Shown: positions 1-13,790, counted from the first letter of the stretch. The stretch is DNA of 64,000 nucleotides from Rugalucina vietnamica (GCA_964017185.1 OZ024870.1:24203621-24267620); one strand, 5' to 3'. The notes: a model not told the origin generated them from the letters alone. Translations and numbers: made by a program.

Positions 1-40
1 CACAACAAGCAAAGCTTCTTATAAACATATGTACATGCAT

Positions 41-527
41 GACATACATAGAGGATATTCAAGTTTTTGGAGTGAATACGAGTTTTATTTCATTGAGAGA
101 AGTGAAAAAAATTTATATTTCATGAGTGCCGAAGGCACGAATGAAATATATAATTTTTCACTTCACGAGATGAAATAAAAGTCATATTCACGACAAAAAC
201 TTGAATTTTCTAAACTTGAATTTTCTTTTTATTATATTGCATGTAGTCATTGTCAAAATCTTAAATGACGTCATTACGTCACGTCATTACGTCGCTATTG
301 TGTGTAAACGTTCATTGCGTCAACAATAGCATAGATTATAAAATTTAGTTATGTATAAATTAGAAATTAAACGGTGGAATCGTAATTTGCGTATTCCCGA
401 ATCTTATATTTTCACATGTGAAAATATAACTTTTTTATATTTTCACATGTGAAAATATAACTTTTTCAAATATTGGTTATATTAAATGCATATTTCTCTA
501 TATTTCATCACTTGCCATATAATAAAT
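41..527. mobile_element. 487-bp insertion with a 75-base-arm hairpin
   Basis: The flanks (1-40 and 528-590) are contiguous in the related copy at 63897-64000, so 41-527 is absent there. Positions 57-133 and 134-206 form inverted arms (attcaagttttt ... aaaaacttgaat) with few mismatches. CRE-like tgacgtcattacgtcacgtc follows at 265-295. Confidence 0.65.
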
Positions 528-590
528 ATTTTTATCATTATTATCTTACTTAACAAATTAACAAGACAGTTGGTTTTGTTATATATTTAA
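528..590 (+). repeat. Repeat shared with the right edge of the window
   Basis: atttttatcattattatctt and the following 43 bases match 63937-64000 with few differences. 1-40 matches 63897-63936. Confidence 0.7.
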
Positions 591-916
591 CGCACGGCGA
601 AGACCATAAAGTGACTGCGATATTTTGTGGTTCGCTTACGCATGTGTGTTACATTGTATTGTTTTGTCACGGCTCAACAGAACAAGACCAGGCGCAAGAG
701 ACTGACCAGAGTTCAGATGGCTTTACCATAAATGATGTGGTAGATTAAACGACCGACATTACTTCAACATTTTTTTCCATGGACGCAAGGCATCAAACCC
801 TATTTTCAATTCTTGAATCAGTAGATAATGGTGCATACTTTGGGTGCAATGCAAGTAGAAGGACCCTTCTCAAGCCAGTTTTTACAGATGAAGATGTGCC
901 TACCTATTTTAATAAT

Positions 917-1142
917 GAGCCCCGTCGTGAGAAAACCGGATTTTACCCAGGCGAAAACAAAGGCGCAGATCAGCTTCGCAGCAACTGCGAATCTGATCAG
1001 CGCCTATTGTTTCGCTAGGTGGATTCCTCAACTTTCAATATCCAATATTTCCCGTGCCTAGTCATCTTCTGTGCTTGTACAGCTCGGGTTGTGTCAGACA
1101 TGGTAGGAAACCCCGAAGACCGGGTTTCTCGCGTCGCGGGTC
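917..1142 (+). mobile_element. MITE family A, copy 1
   Basis: About 226 bp, gagccccgtcgtgagaaaac to gtttctcgcgtcgcgggtc. It carries the internal dyad gcagatcagcttcgc / gaatctgatcagcgc. The family recurs at least eight more times in the window. Frames reading ENKGADQL come from it. Confidence 0.85.
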
Positions 1143-1745
1143 AATTATTCTAGTACATGAGACACTGTGGAATTATGTATACATTAATATCGCACCATAG
1201 CAGTACAAGTTATCAGACATTTTTAAGAATTTAAATGAAGGGTTTTCTCATGACGTGCCCCCACCTCATCGATTGGTATGTTTTATGAATGTGAAAACCG
1301 CACTTTCTGACAAAATGAATTGACGGGTCAAGGTTGTAGGACACACGTAGAAATAAACAAATACAGTGAAAATTTCATGTACTCTTGAAACATTTCTTTC
1401 AAAATAGACTTAAAATTGTTAACACTATAAACCATGAATTCCTGTTGTTGACGAGCACATATCAGTCTGCATTAAAAGCGTTAAGACAAAGAATTGTAAA
1501 TCAAGGGAAAAGTGTAATTGTGCATTTCACCAAAAGGTGTAATGGGTGCTCTTTAAAATGCAACATGATATACGAAATCAGTTTGAAGCACGTTTCGCAC
1601 AATGTAGGATAGACGACCAAATGAAAATGGAGGCAACGTCCTGACATGACCATAGCCGTTGGCTGGTGCGTAAAATCCAACCAAGCAAACAGAACAAACA
1701 AAACTTCCGCATACGGTTTTCTTTTTTTTATCTTGACTTAGATCG

Positions 1746-2006
1746 TTACAAGTACATGTATATGCATCGTGTTTTACTTATTTCAAGATGAAATAAAAAT
1801 AATTCGACTCTAATTTTCTGTCGTTTACGGCAAATCTCTGCTAGTGCCATTTTTTTTTCCAGAATATCATTGTCTACGCATATATGACCGCCGCACGAAT
1901 GAAATGTTACATTAGGGTCTCCGGATAGCTCACTCAGTAGCGTCGATGGCTTCATAAACCTATCAAATTGTTCCTGCATCGGCATTATTTCAATGGTTTG
2001 ATTCAC
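1746..2006 (-). other. Unassigned 86-codon frame, doubtful
   Basis: It reads MNQTIEIMPMQEQFDRFMKP and then VTFHSCGGHICVDND and MALAEICRKRQK. Composition looks protein-like, but I recognise no family. There is no partner exon. It may be an exon or a decayed transposon piece. Confidence 0.2.
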
Positions 2007-2275
2007 CGGGTGCTTCCTTGGTCCCGATATAAAAAGGTTTTGTTTGACTTTTTGGTACCGGATTTTTTTCTACTACATAAACACAGCAAATCTCCACAAA
2101 ACAGAGTCGGCAATAACAATAATTACATGGTCTATACCACCTCTTAACGAATCAAATACAAAATTATATTAAAATTGCGTTCAAAGCATTATTTTATGAC
2201 TTAAAATTCTTTCAATGACGTCATGATTGAGAATCAAATCAAATCATTGACCAAATTCAGGGAAGCACCCAGTGT

Positions 2276-2412
2276 GATTGTCACCTTCCGGGCACAACGG
2301 TTTCACGGAGTATGTCCCGACCGAACACTGAGAACTGCTGTGGCTCCCCCACGACCACAACCACCACTAGGCGGTCGGTGTCTAAGAAGCAGAATTGCTT
2401 AGCCAGTCATAA
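2276..2412 (+). mobile_element. SINE family E, body fragment without tRNA head
   Basis: tgtcaccttccgggc, cccgaccgaac, gagaactg and agcagaattgcttag match the body of the SINE at 34195-34536 (inverted there). Confidence 0.7.
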
Positions 2413-3044
2413 TTGCTTCGCCTGACGTCTGTTTCTTGCAAGCCACATAGATTTGCGTGATTCGTGACAGGAAACACTATAAACGTACCATGACCTTAGC
2501 ATGCATGTGATCGGTGCACAAGACCAAAATAAGATCTGTGTATGATTTTTTAAATTGAAAAACTTCAGATACCTTCAGAAAAACTCTTAAAACTTGGTAC
2601 GAAAGTTATCAAACACATTTGATCGTGTACAGGTACTAGAAGTATAGGGTTTTCACCAACTTAGTTGGACAGCCTTGAGATACCCCCCAGAAATCGATTA
2701 AAGTTTCTCGTATATCGTATATCGTATCTCAGACTAAGTTGGAAATGTCTATTAGGACAAACTAAGATCAAGGCTTGAAAATTCAGATTTAAAAAGAGAA
2801 ATTGCGCTATCCACGTATCGATAACAATAACTACATGTTAAACAGATATATGCGCCTTTGTTTTCGGATGTTTATGGTGTTCTGATGCGGTGGTTCATGA
2901 GTATCTGAGTCCGCTCTGGGTCCACTATGGAAGGCATACGGGAGAAAAGCATTACTTCAACTGAAAGTGTTTGATACTCTACCACCAGGCCACGGTGATT
3001 CCTTCATATGAAAGGACACATGGTGGTACATTATGAGGTGATAT

Positions 3045-3235
3045 TGAAGAAACATCAGAAAAACATGTCCATGAAAAGTATACCCCTCATACCCCACTTT
3101 TATATAGCAAAACTTTGGTGTGCAGGTGTATACCTATCGTTCTTATTTTTGCCCCAAATCATAGATTGTGGGTACTCGTTAGAACCGCCTCATCGAAGAA
3201 AAATAATAAAACATATCTACTGAAAATTCTCATTA
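3045..3235 (+). mobile_element. Fold-back family B, half copy
   Basis: It contains aaacatgtccatgaaaagta, cccacttttatatag and agattgtgggtactcgttag followed by gaaccgcctc, then jumps to the other arm. Confidence 0.7.
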
Positions 3236-4275
3236 TTTAAAACTTAAAGAATCTCTGTGTTGCATGGGCATGGTTTTGATAGGATTAGTTCCATATTCGA
3301 GGTTTGGCGTGAGTTTACTACAGTAAAAATGAAAACAAATGCAACAGTTTGATGGAAGTTCGCTGGTCTTGCAGTAAGTTAGATCTCCCACTGACGACGG
3401 GCTTTTGTCCTCAATCAAAACTGACACATGAACTGTACTTGTACATATTACTTGTTAGTACCCAGAAAGTTGCTAAGTGGCTCCGTCCCGACATCACTAA
3501 AACATTGTCAACTAGGACGTCAAACCACCAAAACAATCTCTTAACACAGACCAGAGACAGTGTGCACTACAAGTTATAGATAATCAACTGATTTTTGCTG
3601 CAAATCCAGGTTTCTAAAAATTAATCCACGCTGGTTTCCAGTGCTGCTCCCATCCACGCAAGATGGTAATATAGAATCTCTAGTCCTACTGTTCCAAAGA
3701 AAAGTCTGTAAGTCACGTACGAGTCCACTTTCTGTACAATAATAACCTCTTGGATTATTGTTTGTATTGTGGACGTTCAGCCAAATGAATATTTGTTGAA
3801 AATCCGTCAATACAGCCACTTATGCAAAGTCCAAAAGGCTTCACCTTATCGTATCCATCTATATGCAAAAATGAAATATGGACCAGGAACCGTCTAAGTA
3901 CGTCTTTAGTCTGGCAGCCACCCCATCAGGATCATGCTCTCTAAAGATTAGTCTGACGTCTTCCTTTCTGACAGCTAATTAACCGCGACCCACACATTTC
4001 TTATAATACATCATGCGATATCCGTGAAGCTGACCTGATCCTTGCAGTTTGGTTTGTATGAAATCGATGCCACATCCAATATCACTATAATATCACTAGG
4101 TGAAGGGTTTAAACCTTTAAATATTCGCTTCAAGTGACTTTCTCAAATGCGGACATCATGCGATGCGCTCTCCCAGTCTCCCTATACGTCAGTCTTAGTT
4201 GAAAATATTACGCCGCTAAACATTCTCTCGATGAAAGTTCCGCCATGTTTTTGACAAATATCCAGCCAATCACAG

Positions 4276-4540
4276 TCCAGGATTAAGTCGTTTCGACGAC
4301 ATAATATCTTGTAATAACGACTTATTAAGTTGCTTGGACAACATATTATCTTGATATAACAAGAAATTAAGTTGTTTGGACGACATATTATCTTGTTATA
4401 ACGACATATTAAGTTGTTTTAACAAGATAATTATCTTGTACAAACAAGATAATTAAGTTGATTAAACAAGATAATTATCTTGTGCAAACAAGATAATTAA
4501 GTTGTTTAAACAACATAATAAGTTGTTAAAACAAGATAAA
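4276..4540. repeat. AT-rich satellite of acaagataattatcttgt palindromes
   Basis: Alternating words of the type acaagataattatcttgt, ttaagttgtttaaacaa and acgacatattatcttg. About ten short degenerate units. Confidence 0.8.
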
Positions 4541-4682
4541 AAAGAAAAATAAAATGTCCCTTCCCGGGTTCCGTAGATTCACTTTAGTTTAAATGGTAAC
4601 CAACTCCATAATGATGTCATAGATGTTTCCACTGAAAAATCAATATAAAAAGACCAACAGAATACCATTTACAATATTACAT

Positions 4683-4928
4683 TATGAAAACTTGCCTATG
4701 CAATAAACAGAGATTTTTTTCAGATGTAATAATTAAAAAAATTCAGTAGAATTTTTTTTATATGTTTCTTATATTTACTCAAAACATAGGCGAGGCGGGT
4801 CTAACGAGTACCCACAGTCTATGTTTTGGCGCAAAAATAAGAAAAATAGGTATACCCCTGCATACCCCAGTTTCACTATATAAAAGTGGGATTTTTGGGG
4901 GTATTCCATATACGGACATGTTTTCCTG
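4683..4928 (-). mobile_element. Fold-back family B, copy
   Basis: From atgaaaacttgcctatgcaa to gacatgttttcctgat, with gaggcgggtctaacgagtac in the middle. One central arm is lost. Confidence 0.75.
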
Positions 4929-4999
4929 ATTAATGGTCATCATTTCTAACGCAAATCAGTGAAAGTGGGCACTTTGGTAGTCTCCAATAACTCTGACAT

Positions 5000-6229
5000 C
5001 TTTATCGAATATCATTCACCGAATGGAATTACGTGGTATTTTATTACCAATCTGACATAGTTTTATCTCCATATAAAATGACATCAAATTTTATAGAACA
5101 GATAAAAGAACAAAACTTCCCATATAAGTAAACAAAATGGAATAAACTGCGTATCGTTCTAATACGCCTCTACTTTTTTTACAAACGGTAAGTTTGGACT
5201 TTATCTTTGATTAAGAAATAATTTTGTTTACTGTGAATTCTTGAGATTAACGCTGGATGTTGGAGGACAACTTGCGATGCATTTATTCACGATGGCACTG
5301 ACAGCTTCACTCGTTAATGTATAATGTTTCGAAATAAAATGCAATTAAAGTAATGTTGCTTTGCAAAATCATTGCCATTCTCCATGCAAATTAATTTTGA
5401 CAAAGTGTTGACTGACTTTCAAATGATGTCGGGTATGTTGTTTCATCGCTTTCCTTTCTTTTTTCAAGAACTTATCGCTCAGTCTTTGGGAATTGGCAAA
5501 CAGTATAGCTCCATCGTTAAGGAGATAAGGAAAGCAATTAGAGAGGTCAGAGCATAATTTAAGGGAACAGAGATCACCATGGCGGGGCTTTATAATGAAC
5601 AGTATGATAGTACCACAGTGCAATATAACTGTGGTTTTAATAGGAATACCCATGACCTTTAAATGAAATATACACTGATAGGGAACACCGTTGCATATGG
5701 AAAGGGAATCATATAAAAAGAACGAAATTAAAAAATCTTCAATAGAGGAATGAAAATCCTTTAAAATTCATAATCAATATCAAGTATTTGTTTTCATCAG
5801 ATCCATACCAAATTGAAGTCTACACTAAGTTTTGTTGACATAACATAAATTACTTATTCTCAATTTCAGATTAAACGGTTCAAATATCTATTATAAGAAT
5901 GAGAATGTAGGTAATTAAATAAAAGCTGTAAATGAAAAGAAATCTCTAAATCATTCATTAAATGAAATTTTGGATTGTACTGCAGCTGATATTATACTTC
6001 TTGCCAGATATGAATTAATATCAGAACCGGCTTTTCTTTACACATGTTCTGTTTCAATAAATTAATGAAATACGATAGCAGTGGGCGAAAAGTGCTCAGA
6101 ATAAGATGTATCCACTGGCTTTTCTGTTGCAATAGAAATCAAACCATCTAATGGTCATGTTAACTCTGAAACTATATGTAAGAAAGCAATGTAATGCCCA
6201 TCACTAAAACACGCCAATGGAATATGTAA
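5000..6229. other. AT-rich stretch, nothing recognised
   Basis: I see no gene, repeat family or RNA. Short frames on both strands at 5369-5653 overlap each other and have no motif. Confidence 0.4.
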
Positions 6230-6915
6230 CAGGTGAAAAAGATGCTAATCACCTTTCTGCCCCGGCCGAGGATCGAACCAGGATCTCTTGCGTGCTAATC
6301 CAACACTCTACCGCGTCGCTGTAAAAGCCGGGTTGTACCACAAGGCGATACAAGTGTGTATTGTACCTAGCACTACTACATATCCCCCTCCATTTTAGAT
6401 TCGTCCCCGAATCTCGATTAGACATTCACGAACCTTAATTCGACACGGATGTGCTCCGAGCCATCCGATGGGTCATTTTACGTTTGGCGTCAAAACAGGT
6501 GAAAAAGATGCTAATCACCTTTTTGCCCCGGCCGAGGATCGAACCAGGATCTCTTGCGTGCTGATCCAACACTCTACCGCGTCGCTGTAAAAGCCGGGTT
6601 GTACCACAAGGCGATACAAGTGTGTATTGAACCTAGCACTACTATATATCCCCCTCCATTTTAGATTCGTCCCCGAATCTCAATTAGACATTCACGAACC
6701 TTAATTCGACACGGATGTGCTCCGAGCCATCCGATGGGTCATTTTACGTTTGGCGTCAAAACAGGTGAAACAGATGCTAATCACCTTTTTGGCCCGGCCG
6801 AGGATCGAACCAGGATCCCTTGCGTGCTGATCCAACACTCTAATTGCGTCGCTGTAAAAGCCGGGTTGTACCGCAAGGCGATACAAGTGTGTATTATACC
6901 TAGCACTACTACAAA
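6230..6915 (-). repeat. Three tandem 266-bp units, each with a tRNA-like segment
   Basis: The anchor cccggccgaggatcgaacca occurs at 6261, 6527 and 6793, exactly 266 bases apart. Read on the minus strand each unit has gcggtagagtg and the B-box-like ggttcgatcc, as in a pol III promoter. The acceptor arms do not pair as a true tRNA would. Confidence 0.82.
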
Positions 6916-7957
6916 TACAAACTGATTTTAAGTCCAGGTTGTGTTCCTTTCTTAAATAAATTATGAATGTTCTTTTTGGAATGGTCTCTTAATGGCGTTT
7001 TGAACAAAGGAGAACCCCCCTCCCCCACCCAAGAAGAAAAAAATACTACCAAAATATGTCTCATGGTGGTCTTAATTACGGGTTCTTCATAGCAGAATGG
7101 TTTGGTTGGCATTAACCACCATCACTACGACAAGCACATCTCCGATGTTTAGCAAGCTATTGACTTCTACAATTTAAGGCTGAAGAGCACACTTATTTCT
7201 CCAATATTAACTCTAGGTCTCAATAATCCTATTTGCTAATAGATTGTTAAATAATCCAAAGCGGTTCTTCAGTGTTTGTTTAATATGATAGGCACCGTGG
7301 TCCACACAAAAAAGTTAAGGTTTTTGCCATACTAGATTTTTTTTTCAAACAATTTAAGTCAACGACTCTAAGTCTTTTATCACATGTTTGTCCCAAAGAA
7401 AATAAAGCTTGTGGAATTAAAAACCTCGAAGAGATTGGATATTTATCAATTCGCACAGAGACAGTAAAAGCTAGTAAAAATTAGAGGCTTTACAGAACAT
7501 CTGTTAAGACATCTGTTGTTCTGTTTTTGAAAAACATTATCAATTCAAGGAGAATAAATTGTTCAAATCACACAGGTGAGAGAAATTAGCAATTAATTTA
7601 ACAGTGTGGGACAATGAAGTGCTGAATGGAAGCTGTCATATCTATTCATTGTACAAAATATAAAAAAGAAACGTTTCCTCATTTTAGAAGATGTAGCAGA
7701 ATGTCATCGAGCAGAACATATCTTAAGCAGTGGGTACTCTTACTTTTATTCAAAATGACTTACTAAACAGACAAGGATTTGGTTGGATAATATAGAAGAG
7801 CTGAAATTGTGTATCTTTCCTACAATCGTGTTATTTATTTTGAAAATAAAATCAGAATAGTGTATTTTCATAACATTAGCGTTATTACTAGTGTTGTCTA
7901 TGACGTATGTTACACGACTTTTGTAGAGGCATGTTTTTCCTCTTTTTATTATTGTTA

Positions 7958-8172
7958 AGGTCCCGAAGTTAAAAAAAACTTTTTTCAGGCTCAACTCAGC
8001 TGAGACTAAATTTTATCCTGCTGATAAATCTTAAAATGCCAACAATTGTTGGCATTTTAACATTTTTCAGCAGGATAAATTACAAGCTTAGCTAATCTTA
8101 GCCCGAATTTTCTACCAATTTTGGTTATATCTGTATTTATGAGCTGAGTTGAGCATGAAAAAAACTGGGACC
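7958..8172. mobile_element. Fold-back MITE, about 215 bp
   Basis: Ends aggtccc...caggctcaactcagct and agctgagttgagcatg...gggacc are inverted. A central dyad (tttatcctgctgataaatct / tttcagcaggataaa) surrounds the palindrome aatgccaacaattgttggca. Confidence 0.82.
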
Positions 8173-9509
8173 AGATCAACTGCGTAAAGTATTTGGTTCA
8201 AGTTTATCTATTTTGATATTTGTTTCATAGCTTCAGGCGATAAGGTAGTATACAACATGGTGCCAGAAGAAGAAGCCAACTAGGTGACGAGTAGAGTCTG
8301 ATTGTCGGAAAATCAAACACTGAAACACAGAAAGAAACTGTAATGATTGGGAGATATTTAATGAGTATAAAATAAAACTGGCACTTAATTGAAAGAAGTG
8401 TTGAATAAGGTGGAACGTCATGGCAACGTCGTATGAGAAGGTGTTGTCAGTTATATCTAAGAGACCCTCACAGAGACAAGATTTTGAAATCCAGTCTTTG
8501 TTACCATGGTTACGGAAGAAATCAAGACTGTTCCAAGAAATAAAAACAGGTGGGTGTTGATATTGCTTAAGGTAAACATAACAGATCATCTTCATATGTA
8601 TTATGTTTAATGCCTAATAAGTTATGTTGTTTTATAGATAATAATTTTATGCTAAATCCTCACTGATGCAACCATCTGGTTGTAGAATGCGGAAAATGCC
8701 ACACTTAACCAGCTCGTGACACAACTTGCTTACAATTTGTCATCAAGGCACGATAATTGTAATAGAGATATTTTAGATTTAGTGTTGTTGTGTTTCGTAC
8801 TTGGATAGTAGGTGACTTGATTCATTATAGGGGTTAAAATCGGTGTTCCTTGTTTTCAAGGCACTATTGTCATTTAGTTACATTGCAAACAGCTGACAGA
8901 AACATGATGTGACAGCGGCGTAGACTCAATGTTTGATACGAGTACTACGTATAATACATATGGTCATGAAATAAAAGTGGACAATAATACATTTGTAATC
9001 GACTTTATAATGGTTATAAATCGAAAATAATTAACAAGATAGTTTGTTTTCAGCCATTTATTAGGGTTGTTTCAATATTTGCATTTAGAACTGGGCTCAA
9101 TAATGATGATAATGATATCATCCGATTTTGTCCTAAGTTTATAATACGGTCGATTTCAATTTTACTCTTAGTAATCGCCAAAAAAGGCCCGACACTGGCA
9201 ACCACTCACTTCGCGATCTACTCGCCCTCCTGTTACTCAACCTTACAGTAAATTTGTTCACTCAACTTTCAATATAAACGATTAAATCAGACGTTACTCA
9301 CAACTATATCCGCTTGAAATGGACATTACTTTTAATGGCGTGATAAATGGCAAATTTCTCCATGTCAATTTCTCCCGAAATGTTTACCCAGGACAAATAA
9401 TATGCATTTGATTGACTTTAGCGGACACTAGGACATAGACAATGACATCAAATCACTGCCTATGACTGAATCGAAAATTGAAATCCATCGTTAGTAAACT
9501 CTTTAGGAA
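8173..9509. other. Unannotated stretch, nothing recognised
   Basis: A 120-codon minus frame (8595-8233) has no known motif and no splice partners. Otherwise AT-rich single-copy-looking DNA. Confidence 0.35.
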
Positions 9510-10317
9510 GATAAAAGTAGGCAATGATCAGGAAAAGGCGCAATCAGAAAGAGATTCACACTCCAAAATCCGAGGTGGCGAAAAACTAAATTAACAATCA
9601 GCTACTTATACTATGAAAACATATCGTAAGCCGAGTGAGCAGCTATTTTCCCAATAGGTGGCCACACAGTTACCTAAAAATATATAAACGTACAAAAGGT
9701 GCAAACAGCACAAACATTCAACGTCAACACCAAAACACAAAGAATCACCACAGAATTATCGCCTTTGAACGATCAGTAATATAAAATTACTGGAGGGCTT
9801 AAACAGGTTTTGCAGGTACCTAACCTCACACTCAGGTTCTGAGCTTCTGCAGTGGTTCACAACATTTAGTTTGTTGTTCCGTCTTCGTGTTGAATCTCTA
9901 ACTAGTCAATGAATCAACAAGGACAAACAAATAAATCATGATAACCACCATGGTGAATTCAAAACGAGGACTCGGATTCAGTAAAATGCCCGACGATGGA
10001 GATCCCTGGGCACCAAATAACTTACTGAAAATCCGGAGCAAAAGAAAAACACCAGTTGAACCCCGGCGGATCAAGCAATCCGGCCCCAACCAACTAAAAT
10101 GAATAGCTTAAGTCGAGGCCATCACAGAGTCTGACGCCCGACCCACCGGCGCACAATAAAAGAAGGCAGCATATTGGCCTGATTAGACTCGCATAACATT
10201 TGAGTTATATCTTTAGTCTGTAACGTATAATGATTTTTTTCTGAGCTGAAAAGAAAAAATCATTCCATCCTATAAGTTTCTTAATTTGTAAACCAAGTCA
10301 CCATAAAATTCAGGTTC
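9510..10317 (+). repeat. Dispersed repeat family C, copy 1 (first of a tandem pair)
   Basis: About 0.8 kb from agtaggcaatgatcaggaaa to caccataaaattcaggt. Landmarks: acatatcgtaagccgagtga, gaacgatcagtaa, gacgatggagatccctggg. It is non-coding; frames such as GAQGSPSSG come from it. Class unknown. Confidence 0.8.
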
Positions 10318-10335
10318 CGAAAGGCCCTCACGTAA

Positions 10336-11060
10336 AAGTAAGAGTAGGCAATGATCAGGAAATGGCGCAATCAGAAAGAAATTCCCACTCCTAAAACCGA
10401 GGTGGGAGAAATCTAAATTAACAATCAGGTACTAATACTAAGAAAACATATTGTAAGCCGAATGAGCAGCCATTTTTCCAATAGGTAGCCATTCAGTTAC
10501 CCAAACTTAACTAAAAACACGAAAACACACACACAAGGTGCTAACAGCACTAAAATTTAACACCAAGACATAAAACAATAAGAACCACCACAGAAGTATC
10601 GCCTTGGAACGATCAGTAATATAAAACTACTGTCGGGCTTAATCGATTTTACATGCCCATAACCTCACCCTCATCTTCTGCAGTGGTTCACAACATTTAG
10701 TTAATTGTTCGGTCCTCGTGGGGAATCTGTAACTAGTCAATGAATTCATCAAGGACAAACACATAAATCAGGATAACTAAAATGATGAATAAAAAACGAA
10801 GACTCACAGATTCAGTAAGCTGTCCGACGATGGAGATCCCTGGGCGCCTAATAACTTACTGAAAATTTAAAATCCGTAGCAAAAGAAAAACACCAGTTGA
10901 ACCCCGGTGGGCCAAGCAACAGACAAGAAGCCCCAGCCCTAACCAACTAAAATGAATAGCTTTAAGTCATGACCATCATAGAGTCTGACGCCCGACCCAA
11001 CGGCGTGCAATTAAAGTAGGCAGCATTAACCCAACATTAAATTTGGAATTCAACTCATCG
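10336..11060 (+). repeat. Dispersed repeat family C, copy 2, and the start of a third
   Basis: It begins agagtaggcaatgatcagga, shares the landmarks of copy 1 and ends near gcagcattaaccc. A new start (agtaggcaatgatcaggaaa) appears at 11088 but fades after about 20 bases. Confidence 0.78.
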
Positions 11061-12272
11061 TGTCTGCGATAACATTTAGAAAGGTACCAGTAGGCAATGA
11101 TCAGGAAAAAGTTTTACGAAGTTTATGATACAGATAGCCCAGCTGCAGAAATTTGGCTGTTAAATTTTTTTTACCGCGTTGAAGTTCGCAACATAATTGC
11201 AGACTTTAGCAAACGTAATAAGTTGCGAAATGTATACACCATAAGAAGCACGGTACCCAAAACCGGAAAATTTACAATATCAAAATCAAAGTCATCGTGC
11301 TTACCATAAACTTTAGAAGAAACAAATCCATCAGCTTGATTTTAAGAGAATCCATGAAATCTCTTTCGTAGCAGTATGAAATAAACGCTATGACGAAATA
11401 GAAATAAAAGATTCTTGACAAAAAATGTGAGGTCAGCACACACTGGCTAACGGTAGTAAGATAATGTTAAACGTGCATAGACCTCGCTCTGAAACAAAGT
11501 TCTAAGTGGTGATTTTCTTTTCTTTTCTTTTCTTTTCTTTTTTACTCTGGCCTTTTAAACCCTTTGGAAACTTAATACCTCTTTGACATTCAGGTGTTTG
11601 ATCCATATCTGATTAGTCGCTAGCCGGATATTTTAAGTCCATACCTGGCACTATTCACTAGTGTTACATAATACCTTGATGGATATTGCTCATGAACGTT
11701 TATGAATCTGGGTCTAACTGATATATTTCATAAACACTTGTAATAGCAAGTCTACCGAAGTGGCGATAGCAATGTTTAAATGAAGCAAAAGTGAATTTCA
11801 ATTTTGATAAAAAATGATCCAGTACGGTATTGTACCAGATATAAAGCATTTGCACGGCATAGTTCAGTTTTAAGGTGGCGTCATACCTAGCCGATTTTGA
11901 CACACGATGGCCACACGAATATGAAATTTTCAATTTCGCGCGATTTTCTTCACGAATTTGGTAAAAAGCCAATATTGAGCCGACGCATACACGAAGCCTG
12001 TCGATTGCAACACGATGGACATACGATGGACACACGAATAGCTCACGATTATACCCGAAGGACTCGCGAAGATAGGGGAACTGGCAGTTTTGCATACGAT
12101 GTTGTTGCGAATGATACACGAAGGCCTCACGATGGCTTCACGATGGCCTGACGACATCGTGTTAAGTGTTAAATGTATTCCCGATTGTGTCCCGAAGGCA
12201 TCACGTGAATCAGGAATTTATTATCGGTCAAGATTCATTTTCTTATAAATGTTTAATATGTTTGGCCCCATT

Positions 12273-12318
<46 letters not shown>
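12273..12318. repeat. (AAT)n microsatellite
   Basis: About 15 repeats inside the TTAA element. Confidence 0.95.
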
Positions 12319-12609
12319 GTCTTTGTATCGACAACCCTGTTTAAAGTTGCAAAATTTCAGTAATTCTCTTTGGCTCCATGTTGCCATACCTAAAGCGTCA
12401 CTGACGAGACTTTAACAGTCGAAACCGCGGCATGGCCCATCCCCTTTCTCATTAATGTGCTAGCTGCTCTTAAAGGATCTCAAGTTTTAATCTTTATTTA
12501 TGGGTTGGAGCCAAGGCTTGGAGTCATGGAGTGGTCTTAGGCTGCCGTATTGGAGTGGATTCTTGAAGTGGAACTCTGGAGGGAATGTTGCGAGTGACAC
12601 AGGAACTAC

Positions 12610-12652
12610 TTTTTTTTTCTTTTTTCTTTTTTTTTTTTTTTTTTTTTTTTTT
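12610..12652. repeat. Poly(T) tract
   Basis: About 43 bases, T with two C. Inside the TTAA element; possibly the inverted poly(A) tail of a lost retroposon. Confidence 0.85.
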
Positions 12653-13289
12653 AATACAAAGAAACTTTCCGATATGGGTGTTAATTTCAATCATAGCAAT
12701 TTCAATCATAGCCATACCATGATCAAACAGATTATCTAAGAAAAGGATCTACCAAAATGTACATGAATGATGTGCTAAGACATTAACAGTCATCTCCAAA
12801 ATAACGTTTTATCTGTTTTGTTTTGATATAGTTTTCTGCTCAACTCCGCAGTTCCACTGCAGTCCATGTCTCCATAAAATACACGGTACCTACATATACT
12901 GTAGGCTGGTGGTTGAACGAGCCCCAGTCTCATTTGCGTGCAAACATGGTTTCTTTTGAGAAAGCATTTTTGTATGCTTTCGTTGTTGACGTCCATATAG
13001 TAATAAGTTAATTAATATCAGTAACTTTACAACACTGTTCAAGCTTCATGGTGACAGTTTTCTAGTACTTTAAATCCATCTTTCACATGAAACTGACACA
13101 AAACTGTTCTTGTTTAAACGCTCGTTTGTCGAACTCTGCAATGAGTTTGTCTGTTAGAAGAAAAACGGGCGCTGCTTTAAAGACAGAGTAATGAACAAGC
13201 CAAATACATGTACCTGTAAGAGATGATGTTGCTCCTGCAGGAGTTTTTTTGTCATGCACCAACTTGATGTATAGCATCAGTGCTATCGG

Positions 13290-13790
13290 GATGTTTATCA
13301 TGATTTATTTGTTTGTTCTTGATGATTCATTGACTAGTTAGAGATTCACCACGAGGACCGAAGAACTAACTATTAAATGTTATGAACCACTGCAGAAGCT
13401 GAGGGTGAGGTTAGGCGCCTGTAAAACCGGGTTAAGCCCGCCAGTAACTTTGTGTTACTGATCGTTCCAAGGCGATACTTCTGTGGTGGTTCTTTTTGTG
13501 TCTTGGTGTTTAAAATTCTTTTGTGTCTTGGTGTTTAAAATTTTTTTGTGCTGTTGGCGCCTTATGTGTGTCTTCATAGTTTTAGTTAAGTTAAGGTAAC
13601 TGGATGGCCACCTATTGGGAAAATAGCTGCTCATTCGGCTTACGATATGTTTCGTGGTATAAGTACCTGATTGTTAGTTTGGTTTTTTCCCACCTCGGTT
13701 TTTGGAGTAGGAATCTTTTTCTGATTGCGCCTTTTCCTGGTCTTTGCCTACTTGCACCTTCTTTTTCCTATTTTTTTTTTTCATCGAAAT
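13290..13790 (-). repeat. Dispersed repeat family C, inverted copy inside the TTAA element
   Basis: It contains tgattcattgactagttaga, ctgcagaagctgagggtgag, ttactgatcgttccaaggcg and gctcattcggcttacgatat, the reverse complements of family landmarks. cttttgtgtcttggtgttta is duplicated locally. Confidence 0.8.

Noticed and set aside
779..1061. Two overlapping open frames with ENKGADQL-like sequence
   Set aside because: They run through MITE family A, whose copies give the same peptide at 21.8, 29.5, 30.2, 36.5 and 53.9 kb. It is repeat translation, not a gene.
8233..8595. 120-codon minus-strand frame
   Set aside because: No recognisable motif, low-complexity hydrophobic composition, no plausible splice partners.
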